Assembly: GCF_009792235.1 (NCBI RefSeq)
Contig: NZ_CP046973.1
Location: 5,270,001-5,334,000, forward strand
DNA: 64,000 nt
Direction: 5' to 3'
Origin: Microcystis aeruginosa FD4
GTDB lineage: Bacteria; Cyanobacteriota; Cyanobacteriia; Cyanobacteriales; Microcystaceae
Positions 7,639 through 16,564 of this stretch are shown piece by piece. How positions within the stretch are numbered: position 1 is the stretch's first letter; the number at the start of each line of letters is the position of its first letter. A program made the translations under genes and the position numbers. The notes below the pieces were generated by a model, which did no database searches, was not told where the DNA came from, and saw nothing but the letters and a program-made list of their open reading frames with translations.

Positions 7639-8340
7639 CTTTTACCTAGAAGGGATTATCAGCAGCTTGTCTAACAATTAGGGGTTGTTAGTCCCAACCC
7701 CTGAAAATACTAATTAAAAGGTATCGCGAGAATCTGGAAAAGGAAAACGAGTGCGATAACTGTATCCTTTGGATTATAGCGATAATCCGATTTTGCTTTC
7801 GAGAGTAAATCCGTTGAGTAACGCACAGAAAACGGGTTTCTCGGAGAAACCCGTTTTCTACTCATGCAAGTCTTATGAATTATGTTTTTTTTTGCAGGTA
7901 TTGTCTGAAATTTATCCCTAAAAAAGGAAAAGTTGACAAAATCGATTTTAAAAAACTGTTTTTTCGATTGGTTAGTACCCAGAACTGACATTTAACCCCA
8001 AAAACCCCAGGGCAAGCGCATCTTAACAATGCTTGACAAAATGAACTTTATGTGGGTTGCTTACCCAGAGAACGATTCAGGAATATTTGAGGAGAATTTG
8101 CCATCTCAATTGTTAAGCAAAAATCGACCGAATGTTAAGATTTCGCAACTATTCTGATTGACTGGTATCACCTGAAATACCCACGCAGATCACAAAATTG
8201 GCCAATTGTCAATAGCTTTTGAGATGCTCTCACCCTGCAAAAACCCCATAAATTTCTAACAATATCAGCAGAAAAGAGTTAATATCTTAAGAGATCGCCT
8301 GTACGACATTATTACCTTTCTCTACCCGCACGACAGACTT
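7639..8340. other. Intergenic region between dnaN and the accessory cluster
   Basis: This 702-bp AT-rich stretch has no credible gene. It holds a truncated MITE-like copy (7806-7870) and an inverted pair CTTAACAAT/ATTGTTAAG about 90 bp apart near 8023 and 8110, which could be an operator or the ends of a decayed element. It marks the transition from core to accessory DNA. Confidence 0.5.
7806..7870 (-). repeat. MITE-like repeat family C, truncated copy
   Basis: Contains the perfect hairpin AGAAAACGGGTTTCTC/GGAGAAACCCGTTTTCT next to AAATCCGTTGAGTAACGCAC. It is the inverted counterpart of the complete copy at 39451-39569, with one end missing. A third member without the hairpin core is at 45311-45416. 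Confidence 0.7.
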
Positions 8341-9903
8341 ATGGTTACAGTTAATCTGGATGCTTTAATTCCGCGAGAAGACTTTGAAATCAGAGCCAGC
8401 ACTAAAGCAATTAAGAAAATAGATTCTATCGCTATTAGGGATATTACACCTGATTCATTTTTTTTTCCCGTTGTTCGTAAGCCCGACTTTCAAAGAGAGA
8501 CGAATGAATGGGATCAAGAACGAGTATGTCAGTTTATTAAAAGTTTCGTAGAAGGTGATTTGATCCCAGCTATTATTTTATGGCGTAGTGAAAGTGGATT
8601 AATTTTTGTTATAGATGGCAGTCATCGATTAAGTTCATTGATAGCGTGGGTAAATGATGACTACGGAGACGGTGTAATATCAAAGCCTTTTTATAATGGT
8701 ATTGTTCCTGATGAACAATTAAATATAGCCGATAGAACCAGAAAACTGATCGATAAAAAAGTTGGATCGTATCAGAACTTCAAACTAGCTTTAGAAAAGC
8801 CAGATAAAGTTAGGGATGATATTGTCAATAATGCTAGAGAGCTAGGAGTATTAGTAATTCAGCTTCAATGGGTTGAAGGAAATTCAGAAAAAGCTGAAGA
8901 TTCCTTTTTTAAAATCAATCAACAATCTACTCCGCTTGATACAACTGAAATTAAGCTGTTGATATCCAGAAGACAGCCAAATAGTATTGCAACACGAGCA
9001 ATTATAAATAGTGGAACGGGGCATAAATATTGGTCAAGATTTTCTGAGGAAAAGCAGTGTCAAGTAGAAAAACTGGCTAAAGAGATTAATGATATGCTAT
9101 TTCAACCATCTCTGCAAACTCCTATTAAAACTTTAGATTTGCCCGTGTGTGGAAAGCTATACTCTAATGAAACCCTATCAATGATTCTCGCTTTTGTTAA
9201 TATTGCCAATCATGTTGAAGATGAAAATCCAAATATTGAGAATGATGAAACAGGAGAAACAACGATAAATTTTTTGAAACAAGCTAAAAAAGTTGCTAAA
9301 CGGTTTAATAGTAATCATGCTTCGTCTCTTGGCTTGCATCCGTTACTGTATTGTTATTCTCGAACCGGAAGATACCGTACGGTTTCTTTTCTCGCAACTG
9401 TTTATTTTGTTATCAAGCTAGTAGAAACAAAGCATTTAAATGACTTCATAGATATCCGAGCAAAATTTGAGCAATTTTTATTTGAGCATAATTACTTGGT
9501 TTCCCAAATCATGGGAAAATATCGCTCTGTTCCAAAAAGCTATAGACTTATTGCTGAGTTTTGGTTGAAAATTGTTGAAGGTTTAAAGAGTAATAAAGAA
9601 ATAAATTTTATTCTAGAAGATATTGTAAAAAATAATAATTTTGATTACTTAAAAATCGAATATCGCCATGATTTGCCAACTTCAACATCAGCAGTATCAC
9701 AAAATTTTAGTCAAGACCAAAAGAGTGAAATTTTTATCCTAGAAACATTTTCCCAAGCTCCACGCTGTCGAATTTGCAACGGACTGATTCACTGTAACTC
9801 TATTTCTATCGATCATAAAAACCGCAAACGAGATGGAGGTTCGGCAAATGTAGATAATGGACAAGTTACCCATCCTTATTGTAATACAGGCTATAAAAAC
9901 TAA
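8341..9903 (+). CDS. DUF262-like protein with C-terminal HNH endonuclease motif
   Basis: The 520-residue protein has an N-terminal ParB/DUF262-type fold: KPDFQRETNEWDQERVCQF, then FVEGDLIPAIILW and VIDGSHRLSSLIAW, where DGSHR replaces the DGQHR/DGQQR loop of DUF262 and DGQHR proteins. The C-terminus (about residues 473-520) carries CRICNG, SIDHKNRKRDGG and THPYCN, a CxxC...DH...N...HxxC zinc-bound HNH nuclease motif. Proteins of this layout act in DNA restriction or phage defence; nucleotide binding at the first domain is inferred from GmrS-like relatives. The gene is 31 bp upstream of the XRE/ImmA-like gene, on the same strand. Low GC relative to neighbours suggests transfer. Confidence 0.75.
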   Translation: MVTVNLDALIPREDFEIRASTKAIKKIDSIAIRDITPDSFFFPVVRKPDFQRETNEWDQERVCQFIKSFVEGDLIPAIILWRSESGLIFVIDGSHRLSSLIAWVNDDYGDGVISKPFYNGIVPDEQLNIADRTRKLIDKKVGSYQNFKLALEKPDKVRDDIVNNARELGVLVIQLQWVEGNSEKAEDSFFKINQQSTPLDTTEIKLLISRRQPNSIATRAIINSGTGHKYWSRFSEEKQCQVEKLAKEINDMLFQPSLQTPIKTLDLPVCGKLYSNETLSMILAFVNIANHVEDENPNIENDETGETTINFLKQAKKVAKRFNSNHASSLGLHPLLYCYSRTGRYRTVSFLATVYFVIKLVETKHLNDFIDIRAKFEQFLFEHNYLVSQIMGKYRSVPKSYRLIAEFWLKIVEGLKSNKEINFILEDIVKNNNFDYLKIEYRHDLPTSTSAVSQNFSQDQKSEIFILETFSQAPRCRICNGLIHCNSISIDHKNRKRDGGSANVDNGQVTHPYCNTGYKN

Positions 9904-9934
9904 CTTTATTTAACGAAAATCGAGGATGACAATC

Positions 9935-11143
9935 ATGACGAATAATATTCTTGATCGCATTAATCTCAGCGACTTAGGAAAACGACTCAAACAAGCGAGA
10001 GAACAGCGCGGCATGACACAAGAAGCGGCGGCAAAAATTATCGATGTGGCGCGGACAACCCTAGTGGCAATTGAAAAAGGAGAGCGCCGTCTCAAATCCT
10101 CGGAATTAGTGGAACTCGCTCGCGCTTACGGTAAAAGTGTTAGTGATTTTCTTGTCTTAACCCCTCCGATTGAATCTTTCGAGGTACAATTTCGTTCCGC
10201 TTCTCGTCGTGGTGAAGCGGAAAAAACGGAAGTACAGTCTGTGATCTTGCGCTTCCAAGAATTCTGTCAAAATTACCTTGAATTAGAAGAACTAATGAAG
10301 TCGCCTTTACCCCGTAACTATCCCCCCGAATATCATCTAGATGATACTTTTCCCATTAATATTATCGCCGAAAGTATCGCCAATGCGGAAAGACAACGAT
10401 TAGGTTTAGGAGATAAACCTATTCCGCTATTACGAGAGATTTTAGAACAAGAAGTGGGGATCAGAATTTTTTATCTGCCCATGCCTTCCCAATCGAAATG
10501 CTCGGAAATGTATAGCTATAATGAAACCGTAGGAGCTTGTATGGCGATTAATGCCAATCATCCGCAAGAACGCCAATTGTGGTCATTAGCGCACGGTTAT
10601 CTCCATTTTTTAGCCCATCGTTATCAACCCGTGATCGATTATCTCGATGAATATCAAAGAATGCCTAAAAGTGAACAATTGGCGGAAGCTTTTCCGAAAT
10701 ATTTTCTCATGCCCACCAGTAGCTTACTGAAACGTTATAATGACATTAAACGATCGCAAGGTAAATTTACTCCTACCGATTTAATTCACTTAGCTCATTA
10801 CTACGGTGTTTCGGTACAAGCACTATGCTATCGATTGGAAGAAATGCAATTGCTGCCATCGGGTACTTATAACAGATTAAGGGATAGTGGATTTAAAATC
10901 CGAAAAGCGCAACAGGAACTAGGCTTAGAAAATAATCCTAATAAATCCTACGATTTAACTCCTACTCATTATCAACGTTTAGCGATCGAGGCTTACAATC
11001 GAGAACTAATTACTGAAGGTGCTTTCGCTCATTTTTTAGGTGTTGATCGCCTAGAAGCTCGTCGGCTCGCCGAGAGATTGCGTGAACCATCACAGGAATT
11101 AACCGAAGACTACAGAGATATTGATTTAACTAAAATCAAATAA
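9935..11143 (+). CDS. XRE-family regulator with degenerate ImmA/IrrE-like peptidase domain
   Basis: Residues 10-70 form a helix-turn-helix of the Cro/C1 type: LGKRLKQAREQRGMTQEAAA, then VARTTLVAIEKGERRLKSSE. A central and C-terminal COG2856/ImmA-like domain follows, with LWSLAHGYLHFLAHRY at the position of the HExxH zinc motif; here it reads HGYLH, so the catalytic Glu is replaced by Gly. That predicts loss of protease activity and a sensing or antitoxin role. I chose the ATG at 9935, whose spacing to GAGG is better than that of the ATG at 9926. It lies between the DUF262-HNH gene and the PIN gene (23-bp gap), so it probably represses and neutralises within one operon. Confidence 0.75.
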   Translation: MTNNILDRINLSDLGKRLKQAREQRGMTQEAAAKIIDVARTTLVAIEKGERRLKSSELVELARAYGKSVSDFLVLTPPIESFEVQFRSASRRGEAEKTEVQSVILRFQEFCQNYLELEELMKSPLPRNYPPEYHLDDTFPINIIAESIANAERQRLGLGDKPIPLLREILEQEVGIRIFYLPMPSQSKCSEMYSYNETVGACMAINANHPQERQLWSLAHGYLHFLAHRYQPVIDYLDEYQRMPKSEQLAEAFPKYFLMPTSSLLKRYNDIKRSQGKFTPTDLIHLAHYYGVSVQALCYRLEEMQLLPSGTYNRLRDSGFKIRKAQQELGLENNPNKSYDLTPTHYQRLAIEAYNRELITEGAFAHFLGVDRLEARRLAERLREPSQELTEDYRDIDLTKIK

Positions 11144-11166
11144 GTAGGGGAGAGGCTATTAACCTT

Positions 11167-11712
11167 ATGCTGAAGCGATCCTCCCCTATTGTTTTCGATG
11201 CCTGTTGTGTTTTTAATCTGATAGCTTCTGGTTGTTTTTTAGAAATCATTACGGCTATTCCCATTCAAATTATGATCGCGCAAACAGTTTGGGAAGAGGA
11301 ATTGATTAACTTCGATCGCTTTGAAGAAAGTGACAGACTCCAGCTAGATAAATCGGTTAATAACGAAATCATCCAAATTGTTGATTTTGAATCCGAATCA
11401 GAAACTGATCTTTTTGTCAATTATGTCGCTATTTTAAAAGATGATGGAGAGTCGGCAAGCGGAGCGATCGCTATTTCCAGAGGCTGGGCAATTGCGACGG
11501 ATGACAAACAGGCAACGAACTTATTTCGACGGGAAAAACCAAACCTAGAAATCCTCTCGACTCCTGAAATTCTGCAATATTGGGCGCAAAAAAATAAGAT
11601 TAGCGATCAAGATTTGAAAAACGTTCTCAAATCGGTTCGAGTCAAAGGACGATATTCACCCCCGCGAGAACATCCTCTGGCGAATTGGTGGGCGAGCATT
11701 ACCCAGAATTAG
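11167..11712 (+). CDS. PIN-domain-like ribonuclease (putative toxin)
   Basis: The 181-residue protein begins SPIVFDACCVFNLIASG, with the first acidic residue of the PIN fold, and continues with VWEEEL, KDDGESASGAIAIS and GWAIATDDKQA, giving the acidic D-E-D-D arrangement of PIN nucleases. PIN toxins cleave RNA and are usually paired with a regulator; here the partner would be the XRE/ImmA-like protein 23 bp upstream. The basic C-terminal tail (KSVRVKGRYSPPREH) is unusual for a compact PIN toxin. The 3' end overlaps, on the opposite strand, the end of a small frame that was interrupted by the IS66 element. Confidence 0.65.
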   Translation: MLKRSSPIVFDACCVFNLIASGCFLEIITAIPIQIMIAQTVWEEELINFDRFEESDRLQLDKSVNNEIIQIVDFESESETDLFVNYVAILKDDGESASGAIAISRGWAIATDDKQATNLFRREKPNLEILSTPEILQYWAQKNKISDQDLKNVLKSVRVKGRYSPPREHPLANWWASITQN

Positions 11713-11787
11713 AAAAATACTGGTATAATTCGTCAAATTTTTCGATAATTTTCCCAAAAAACTTGACTTTATCACTCTCTCGTGCTT

Positions 11788-13387
11788 GTAACCGTTCAGG
11801 GGGGGGTGTCAAGCAGCCAGTGGTATTGACCCTGTAGAAGTACTCTCCTGGGGTAGCAGAGAAGGAGAAGCACTACCTTTCCTAGAGGCTCGAACAGCGT
11901 CGGTCATGAATTCCAAGACATTGCGGTTCTGAGAACGCAGACTGGTGACTACCGTCAGCATCCGCGCCACAAAAATACTACCCGCCTCACTTTGAGAGCC
12001 AAAGCTAGTGCGCCGCCAGAGGACAGCCTGGCGAATGGCTCTCTCAGCCGCATTGTTCGTTGGCTCTAACCCCTCCACCGTGACGAACAGCCATAGGGCG
12101 GACTCCACCTTCAGCAGTTGCCGGCAGGTGCGAACGGTTTTAGCCAAAGGAGTCTTCTCCCTGGAGCCAATCTGATAATCCGCTCCTGAAGAGAGTAAAC
12201 TTCTGACTCGTTCTCGAATTGGCGACACTAATGACTGAAACTGAGTCCGGCTCAAAGTCCCATCTCGGACTCGATGCCAGAGGCGAAACAACTTTTTCTG
12301 TTGGGCGAGCAAATCTCGTCCTAGTTGACGGGAGACTCCACTGCGTTCAGAGATTTTGGTGAACTCTCGCTTGAGATGTGCCCAACACAGTTGTCTTCGG
12401 TCAACATCGACCCAATTGTAGGCCTTATAGCGATCGCTGTTGAGAATCCCCTCGAAGTTCTCTCCCAATAACCCTTGAGCCGCCGCCGTCGAGCGCGACA
12501 ACTCCACACAAAAGAAGCTGACCAAGGGAGTGACGGCCACCCACAACCAGGCTCTCTTGGACTGAGGATTTTCCCCATCGGCATTTCCTTGTCCGAAACC
12601 TGTCTCATCGGCTCCCACTATCGGCGCAGCTTGAATTTAGGCTTTGACCTCCTCTACTGAGGCTGAGACCGCCTCACTGGCTTCTTTTCTCAGACGATTG
12701 ACTGTCCCCAGAGAGATTTTCACCCCAAACAAGTCCGACATCGCCGAAACCACCATCCTTACTGAATGACGGTACATCCCGCTCAGCACTGAGACGATGG
12801 CTACCACTGTTTCGCCGTAGCCACTGGCTTCTACCTCTTCTGGTAGAGTGGCTCTGCTTGTCTGGCCGCAGCGAGTGCAAGTTAGTTGGTGTAGGCGATG
12901 CTCCGCGATTTGGAGCTTAATCGGGGGAATTTCTACTACTTGATGGCGGTAGGGGCTGGGGTCAACTCCTTGTAGGGGTTCGCCACAACAGGGGCAAGTT
13001 TTAGGATAGTGGTTGGTGACGCTATCACACGCTTCCACTGGATACAGGGAACGACTATGACCTGGGTGTCCGGGTTGCCCCCCTCGCTTTTTTCCTGTTG
13101 GTTTTTTTTTCTTGGTCTTCTCGACGTTGGGAGAGTCTGAGGCAGGAGAGCTATGGGAGTTCTGTGAGTTTCGATTGACTTTCTCTTCTAGCCCCTCTTT
13201 TGAGTCTTGTAATTCTTTGAGGTGTTGCTCTAGTTGCTCTATCTTCAAGCCTAACTGCACTACTAGCCGTCTGACGCTGGCTGGGGTCTGCTCCCAATCC
13301 TCTGCGTCTATTCCTGACATCTCTAGTAGCTGCTTCTCATCCATGTCTCTCAGATTACCAGATTTCGTACCCCCCCTGAACGGTTAC
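11788..13387 (-). mobile_element. Complete IS66-type insertion sequence (1,600 bp)
   Basis: Terminal inverted repeats GTAACCGTTCAGGGGGGG are visible at 11788 onwards and, inverted, up to 13387. The element is flanked by a perfect 8-bp duplication TCGTGCTT (11780-11787 and 13388-13395), the target-site size of IS66. It carries a single transposase gene and no tnpA/tnpB, as in the ISBst12-like subgroup. Intact ends and duplication point to a recent insertion. Confidence 0.9.
11809..13344 (-). pseudogene. IS66-family transposase (TnpC type) interrupted by an in-frame stop
   Basis: Two parts lie in the same frame: 12637-13344 (N-terminal) and 11809-12618 (C-terminal), separated only by a TAA at 12637-12639 after VEEVKA and before IQAAPIVGADETGF. 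The N-terminal part has the coiled-coil and KRGGQPGHPGHSR segment plus the zinc motif CPCCGEP...CTRCGQ. The C-terminal part has the catalytic DETG, WAHLKREF and EPTNNAAERAIR with the DDE glutamate, and SFGSQSEAGSIF. Without the stop the protein would have 511 residues. A single nonsense substitution (for example TAT or TAC to TAA) explains it. The element could still be moved by a transposase supplied from another copy. Confidence 0.88.
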
Positions 13388-13460
13388 TCGTGCTTTAAAT
13401 GTCTGATCGATCCATTGCCTCGATAGAGAAATAAAAAACATCAAAGCGAACGTCAACCGC

Positions 13461-13580
13461 TCAGTGGATAGTACAGGCCGAGAATACCATATCCACTCCC
13501 CGCTCACGCCCGAAACCGTAGAGACAATCCTCGGTAATCGATAGCCCGTGGGAGATTACCTTCCCCCCTCTATCCTGGTA
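13461..13580 (-). pseudogene. Short coding-like remnant of unknown origin
   Basis: An open stretch of 39 codons after a stop reads GGKVISHGLSITEDCLYGFG and RERGVDMVFSAC before TGA. It looks like real protein sequence but has no start codon and no recognisable family. It overlaps, in another frame, the upstream extension of the split small frame, so an older frameshifted gene is possible. Confidence 0.25.
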
Positions 13581-13657
13581 TCAGTTCGGGTTAAGGAAAT
13601 TTTGCCATGACTTCTAGAGGAGAATCAGGGTTGTTGCTTATCCCGAACTCAGGTTAA

Positions 13658-15718
13658 TTAATACCAATTATCCATCGACTGGAAAATTGAGGCATCGGGG
13701 AACATAGTTGGATTACCACTTGCGTCGATTTTTTGCCGTAATTCTCGCAGTTGTTTATTGCCGATGAGAAAATCACTTTCTACTAATTGATAGGGCAGTA
13801 CATTATTATCCAAAGCATACACTGCCGTGATGCCGGCAGCTACCCCAGAGGACCACTCGAAGGAATGGACACGATAGGCGGCCGCAGCAATATGACTAAG
13901 AGCGATACTTTTCCCCGCTATCAGTAAATTATCGATTTTTTGGGGAATTATAGCCCTTAAAGGTATCTCAAAAGGGTAAGCTTGCCCTTGTCCCCGTCTT
14001 TCTCCTGCTTTTTCTGTATTACCCGGTTTTTCGGGGGGATGTTCCGTCATGCAGGGGTGAAAATCAATCGCATAGTGACCGATACCAACGGAATCGGGGT
14101 AAATAGTCGATCGCTTGCGTTTAACGGCCTTGTCAGGGGATAATGTGCCATCAAGTACGGAAAATCCCTCTAATCCTGCCAAGGTGGCAATTAAGCGCCG
14201 ATATTCTGCTGGGGAAAGATTTTGACGATAGAAATCGCTTTGAAAATTTTGTCGGGAAATATCGATTTCTGTGACGGTAAAACCAGCGGGGAAAGTCAGG
14301 GAAGGACGACCGATAATCCGTCTTGCTTCCCGAATATAGGGATATTTTGACAAACCGTGGGCAGTTCCCATGGGAGAATCAAAACCGGAGAGATAACGGT
14401 TATTCAAATGGGGAACTTTTACCCCGTCTCCTAACTGGGAATCGGTGGTTCCTTCTACTAACCAATAATAGTAGGAAATGGCGTGTTCTTCGCCCCTCGC
14501 AAGGGTTTCGGTGCGTAATCCTCCCATCCATCCCCCCGGAGATAACTGTCCTAACTCTTGCAACTGTTCACGGGTGTAGATAAAGTTATCTTTAGCAGTC
14601 CCCGGACGGTAATCATTTCCCCAAGTCCAATTCTGCATGGAAATATCCCCCGGGACGGGTTCGGTAAAAGTAATTCCCCCAAAGGTTTTCTCTTTACCCA
14701 ATTGCGGACTCCAGATACGACGATAGGTGAAAACGAGGTCAAAATCGGCTAATCGCGGCAATTCATAGCTAAAATAGGGGGCATAGCGTTCATAATAAAC
14801 GGGTTTCTCGTGGGTTTGTGGTTTTTCTGTTTCCTCCATGGCGAAGGTATAGGTAAAACCTTGGGTACAGTAGGGGTCTCCAGTGACGCTAGAAGAAGAA
14901 GGTTCGAGATAACTGCGCTTATCGACACCTAAACGGTAGGGAATATCTGATAATCCGATTATTTCCCCGGTTTCGGTCGCTTCAATCACATACCAATCTG
15001 CTAATTGATTCGGTTGGGAGGATTTGGGGACAAAACGGAGGATTTTCTTATCAAAACGGAGAGAATTTTCGTAGCGATAGATATCCTCCATTTTTTGCGA
15101 TAAAAACTCGGTATTTAGGGGAGGAGTTCCTTTTGCGGGACTATGTTGAATAGCAATTACACTGGTAATCTGTTGACCGGTACCGCGGTTGGGTAAAGTT
15201 TCAATATTTAATTCTTTGACTACTGTGGAGGGAAACCATTTCAGGGTTCCTTTACCTTTTTTGGCAGCGTCTTGTAACTGTTGAAATAATAATTTATGTC
15301 CATCAAAAGGGAAAAAACAAGACCCGCTTACCCAACATTCTCCAGGGTTGCGTTTCCCATAATGCTTTCTAATTCTTTCCCTAAATTCTAGATAACCTTT
15401 CGGGAAAAATAATTTTTCTCTTTGTGTCCGTCTTTCATCTAATGCGGAGGTTCCCTGAGAAGATATCTGTCCCCCCACCCAGTCAGTAATCTCGGTTAAA
15501 CAGACGGTTTTTCCTAACAATAAAGCTTCGTAGGCTGCACCAGCACCGGCTAAACCACCACCCACCACCAGAATATCACAGCCGACGGTTTGATCCGGTT
15601 CTCGCGGGGGGTACGCTAGGGTAAGGGGAGTGAAAGCTTGTAGGAGAAATAATCCCAGAGAGAGGGATTTAAGAGGAGTAAAGTGATGATTGAAAATTTT
15701 GGGTGACATTATTGACAA
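13658..15718 (-). CDS. Exported FAD-dependent oxidoreductase (FAD_oxidored-like)
   Basis: The 686-residue protein has an N-terminal signal peptide (basic start, hydrophobic SLSLGLFLLQAFTPLTLA, cleavage near residues 34-36). A dinucleotide-binding motif DILVVGGGLAGAGAAYEA follows at about 48-65, then TEITDWVGGQISSQG. Near the C-terminus, DNLLIAGKSIALSHIAAAAY and SFEWSSGVAAG complete the FAD-binding fold. This matches secreted flavoproteins of the pfam12831 type; substrate unknown. It stands alone, with a 206-bp gap to the Uma2 gene upstream on the same strand. Complete, no frameshift seen. Confidence 0.8.
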   Translation of the reverse strand: MSIMSPKIFNHHFTPLKSLSLGLFLLQAFTPLTLAYPPREPDQTVGCDILVVGGGLAGAGAAYEALLLGKTVCLTEITDWVGGQISSQGTSALDERRTQREKLFFPKGYLEFRERIRKHYGKRNPGECWVSGSCFFPFDGHKLLFQQLQDAAKKGKGTLKWFPSTVVKELNIETLPNRGTGQQITSVIAIQHSPAKGTPPLNTEFLSQKMEDIYRYENSLRFDKKILRFVPKSSQPNQLADWYVIEATETGEIIGLSDIPYRLGVDKRSYLEPSSSSVTGDPYCTQGFTYTFAMEETEKPQTHEKPVYYERYAPYFSYELPRLADFDLVFTYRRIWSPQLGKEKTFGGITFTEPVPGDISMQNWTWGNDYRPGTAKDNFIYTREQLQELGQLSPGGWMGGLRTETLARGEEHAISYYYWLVEGTTDSQLGDGVKVPHLNNRYLSGFDSPMGTAHGLSKYPYIREARRIIGRPSLTFPAGFTVTEIDISRQNFQSDFYRQNLSPAEYRRLIATLAGLEGFSVLDGTLSPDKAVKRKRSTIYPDSVGIGHYAIDFHPCMTEHPPEKPGNTEKAGERRGQGQAYPFEIPLRAIIPQKIDNLLIAGKSIALSHIAAAAYRVHSFEWSSGVAAGITAVYALDNNVLPYQLVESDFLIGNKQLRELRQKIDASGNPTMFPDASIFQSMDNWY

Positions 15719-15924
15719 ATATCAATGTTGTGGCTGAGAGTTTCTTCTTTCTTTGAAGAAGTAGCCAGAGCATCTGTTCCTGAAATCCTGATGGTTTTTT
15801 TTGGGGGGTCTTGAGAGATTATACACCTCCAAGCTGACAATCGATCGCTTTTCTGGAAATGTTTTGACAAAATAGAGATATCCTGACTCGGTGTCATTCC
15901 CTTTGTTATTCCCTGTAATCCTTC

Positions 15925-16488
15925 CTAGGTTAAATTCAAAACAAACCCGGGTAAGACATCTTCCCCGGATAAAATAGCAGGTAAATTAATAATTTCCACA
16001 GCGCTATTTAGTCGGTAGATTTCCACCTGCTGCTGTTGCGGATTAATCAACCAACCCAAACGTAAACCACTGGCTAAATATTCGCGCATCTTTTCCCGTA
16101 AAGAGATTAAGGAATCAGTACGAGAACGTAATTCAATCACAAAATCGGGACATAAAGCGGGGAACTTTTCTCGCTCTTCTGCGCTCAAAGCTTCCCATCT
16201 TTCCCGTTTTATCCAAGCAACATCAGGAGAACGATATCCTCCCTTTGGTAAACGAAAAATTGTCGAAGAACTAAAGACTTTACCCGAATTACTTTGACGA
16301 TTCCAAATCGTTACATCAGCAATTAAATCAGCTTCTCGATTACCACTATTTCCACCCACGGGAGGCATAATTAATAATTCTCCTTTTTGATTACGTTCTA
16401 AATTCCATGTTTGATTAGCCTGACAGAGATGATAAAATTGTTCATCGGTCAGATTAACTGTCTCTAGATTTAACACTACAGTTTCCAT
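15925..16488 (-). CDS. Uma2-family (DUF820) PD-(D/E)XK nuclease-like protein
   Basis: A 187-residue member of the Uma2 family, which is greatly expanded in cyanobacteria. Signature parts are LTDEQFYHLCQANQTWNLER, LLIMPPVGGNSGNREADL, STIFRLPKGGYRSPDVAW and the nuclease core PDFVIELRSRTDSL followed by KMREYLASGLRLGWLI. Catalytic D (SPDVAW) and E (VIELRS) are present; the usual EVKS/ELKS appears as ELRS, so Lys is replaced by Arg. The biological role of the family is unsettled. It is not clearly in an operon; neighbours are an exported flavoprotein and a kinase-like protein. Confidence 0.85.
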   Translation of the reverse strand: METVVLNLETVNLTDEQFYHLCQANQTWNLERNQKGELLIMPPVGGNSGNREADLIADVTIWNRQSNSGKVFSSSTIFRLPKGGYRSPDVAWIKRERWEALSAEEREKFPALCPDFVIELRSRTDSLISLREKMREYLASGLRLGWLINPQQQQVEIYRLNSAVEIINLPAILSGEDVLPGFVLNLT

Positions 16489-16564
16489 AATCGCTTCTCC
16501 TTCTTGCTACTTTATACAAGATAACTTAACTATAAGAATGGCTATATCGGTGATTCATCTCAAC

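Larger units (their letters stand above)
11699..13441 (-). pseudogene. Small reading frame split by the IS66 insertion
   Basis: If the IS and one 8-bp duplication are removed, the minus strand reads a 44-codon frame from an ATG at 13441 to a TAA at 11699-11701: MFFISLSRQWIDQTFKARES, then DKVKFFGKIIEKFDELYQYF and SNSG. The frame is also open upstream of that ATG for about 26 codons. It has protein-like composition with an amphipathic C-terminal helix, but I recognise no family. Its 3' end overlaps the PIN gene tail by 14 bp. Confidence 0.35.

Noticed and set aside
7710..7991. 93-codon minus-strand frame downstream of dnaN
   Set aside because: It reads through the family C hairpin copy and AT-rich spacer; composition is not coding-like.
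15709..15897. 62-codon frame upstream of the FAD oxidoreductase
   Set aside because: Short, overlaps the oxidoreductase start, and has no recognisable pattern; the spacer is only 206 bp.
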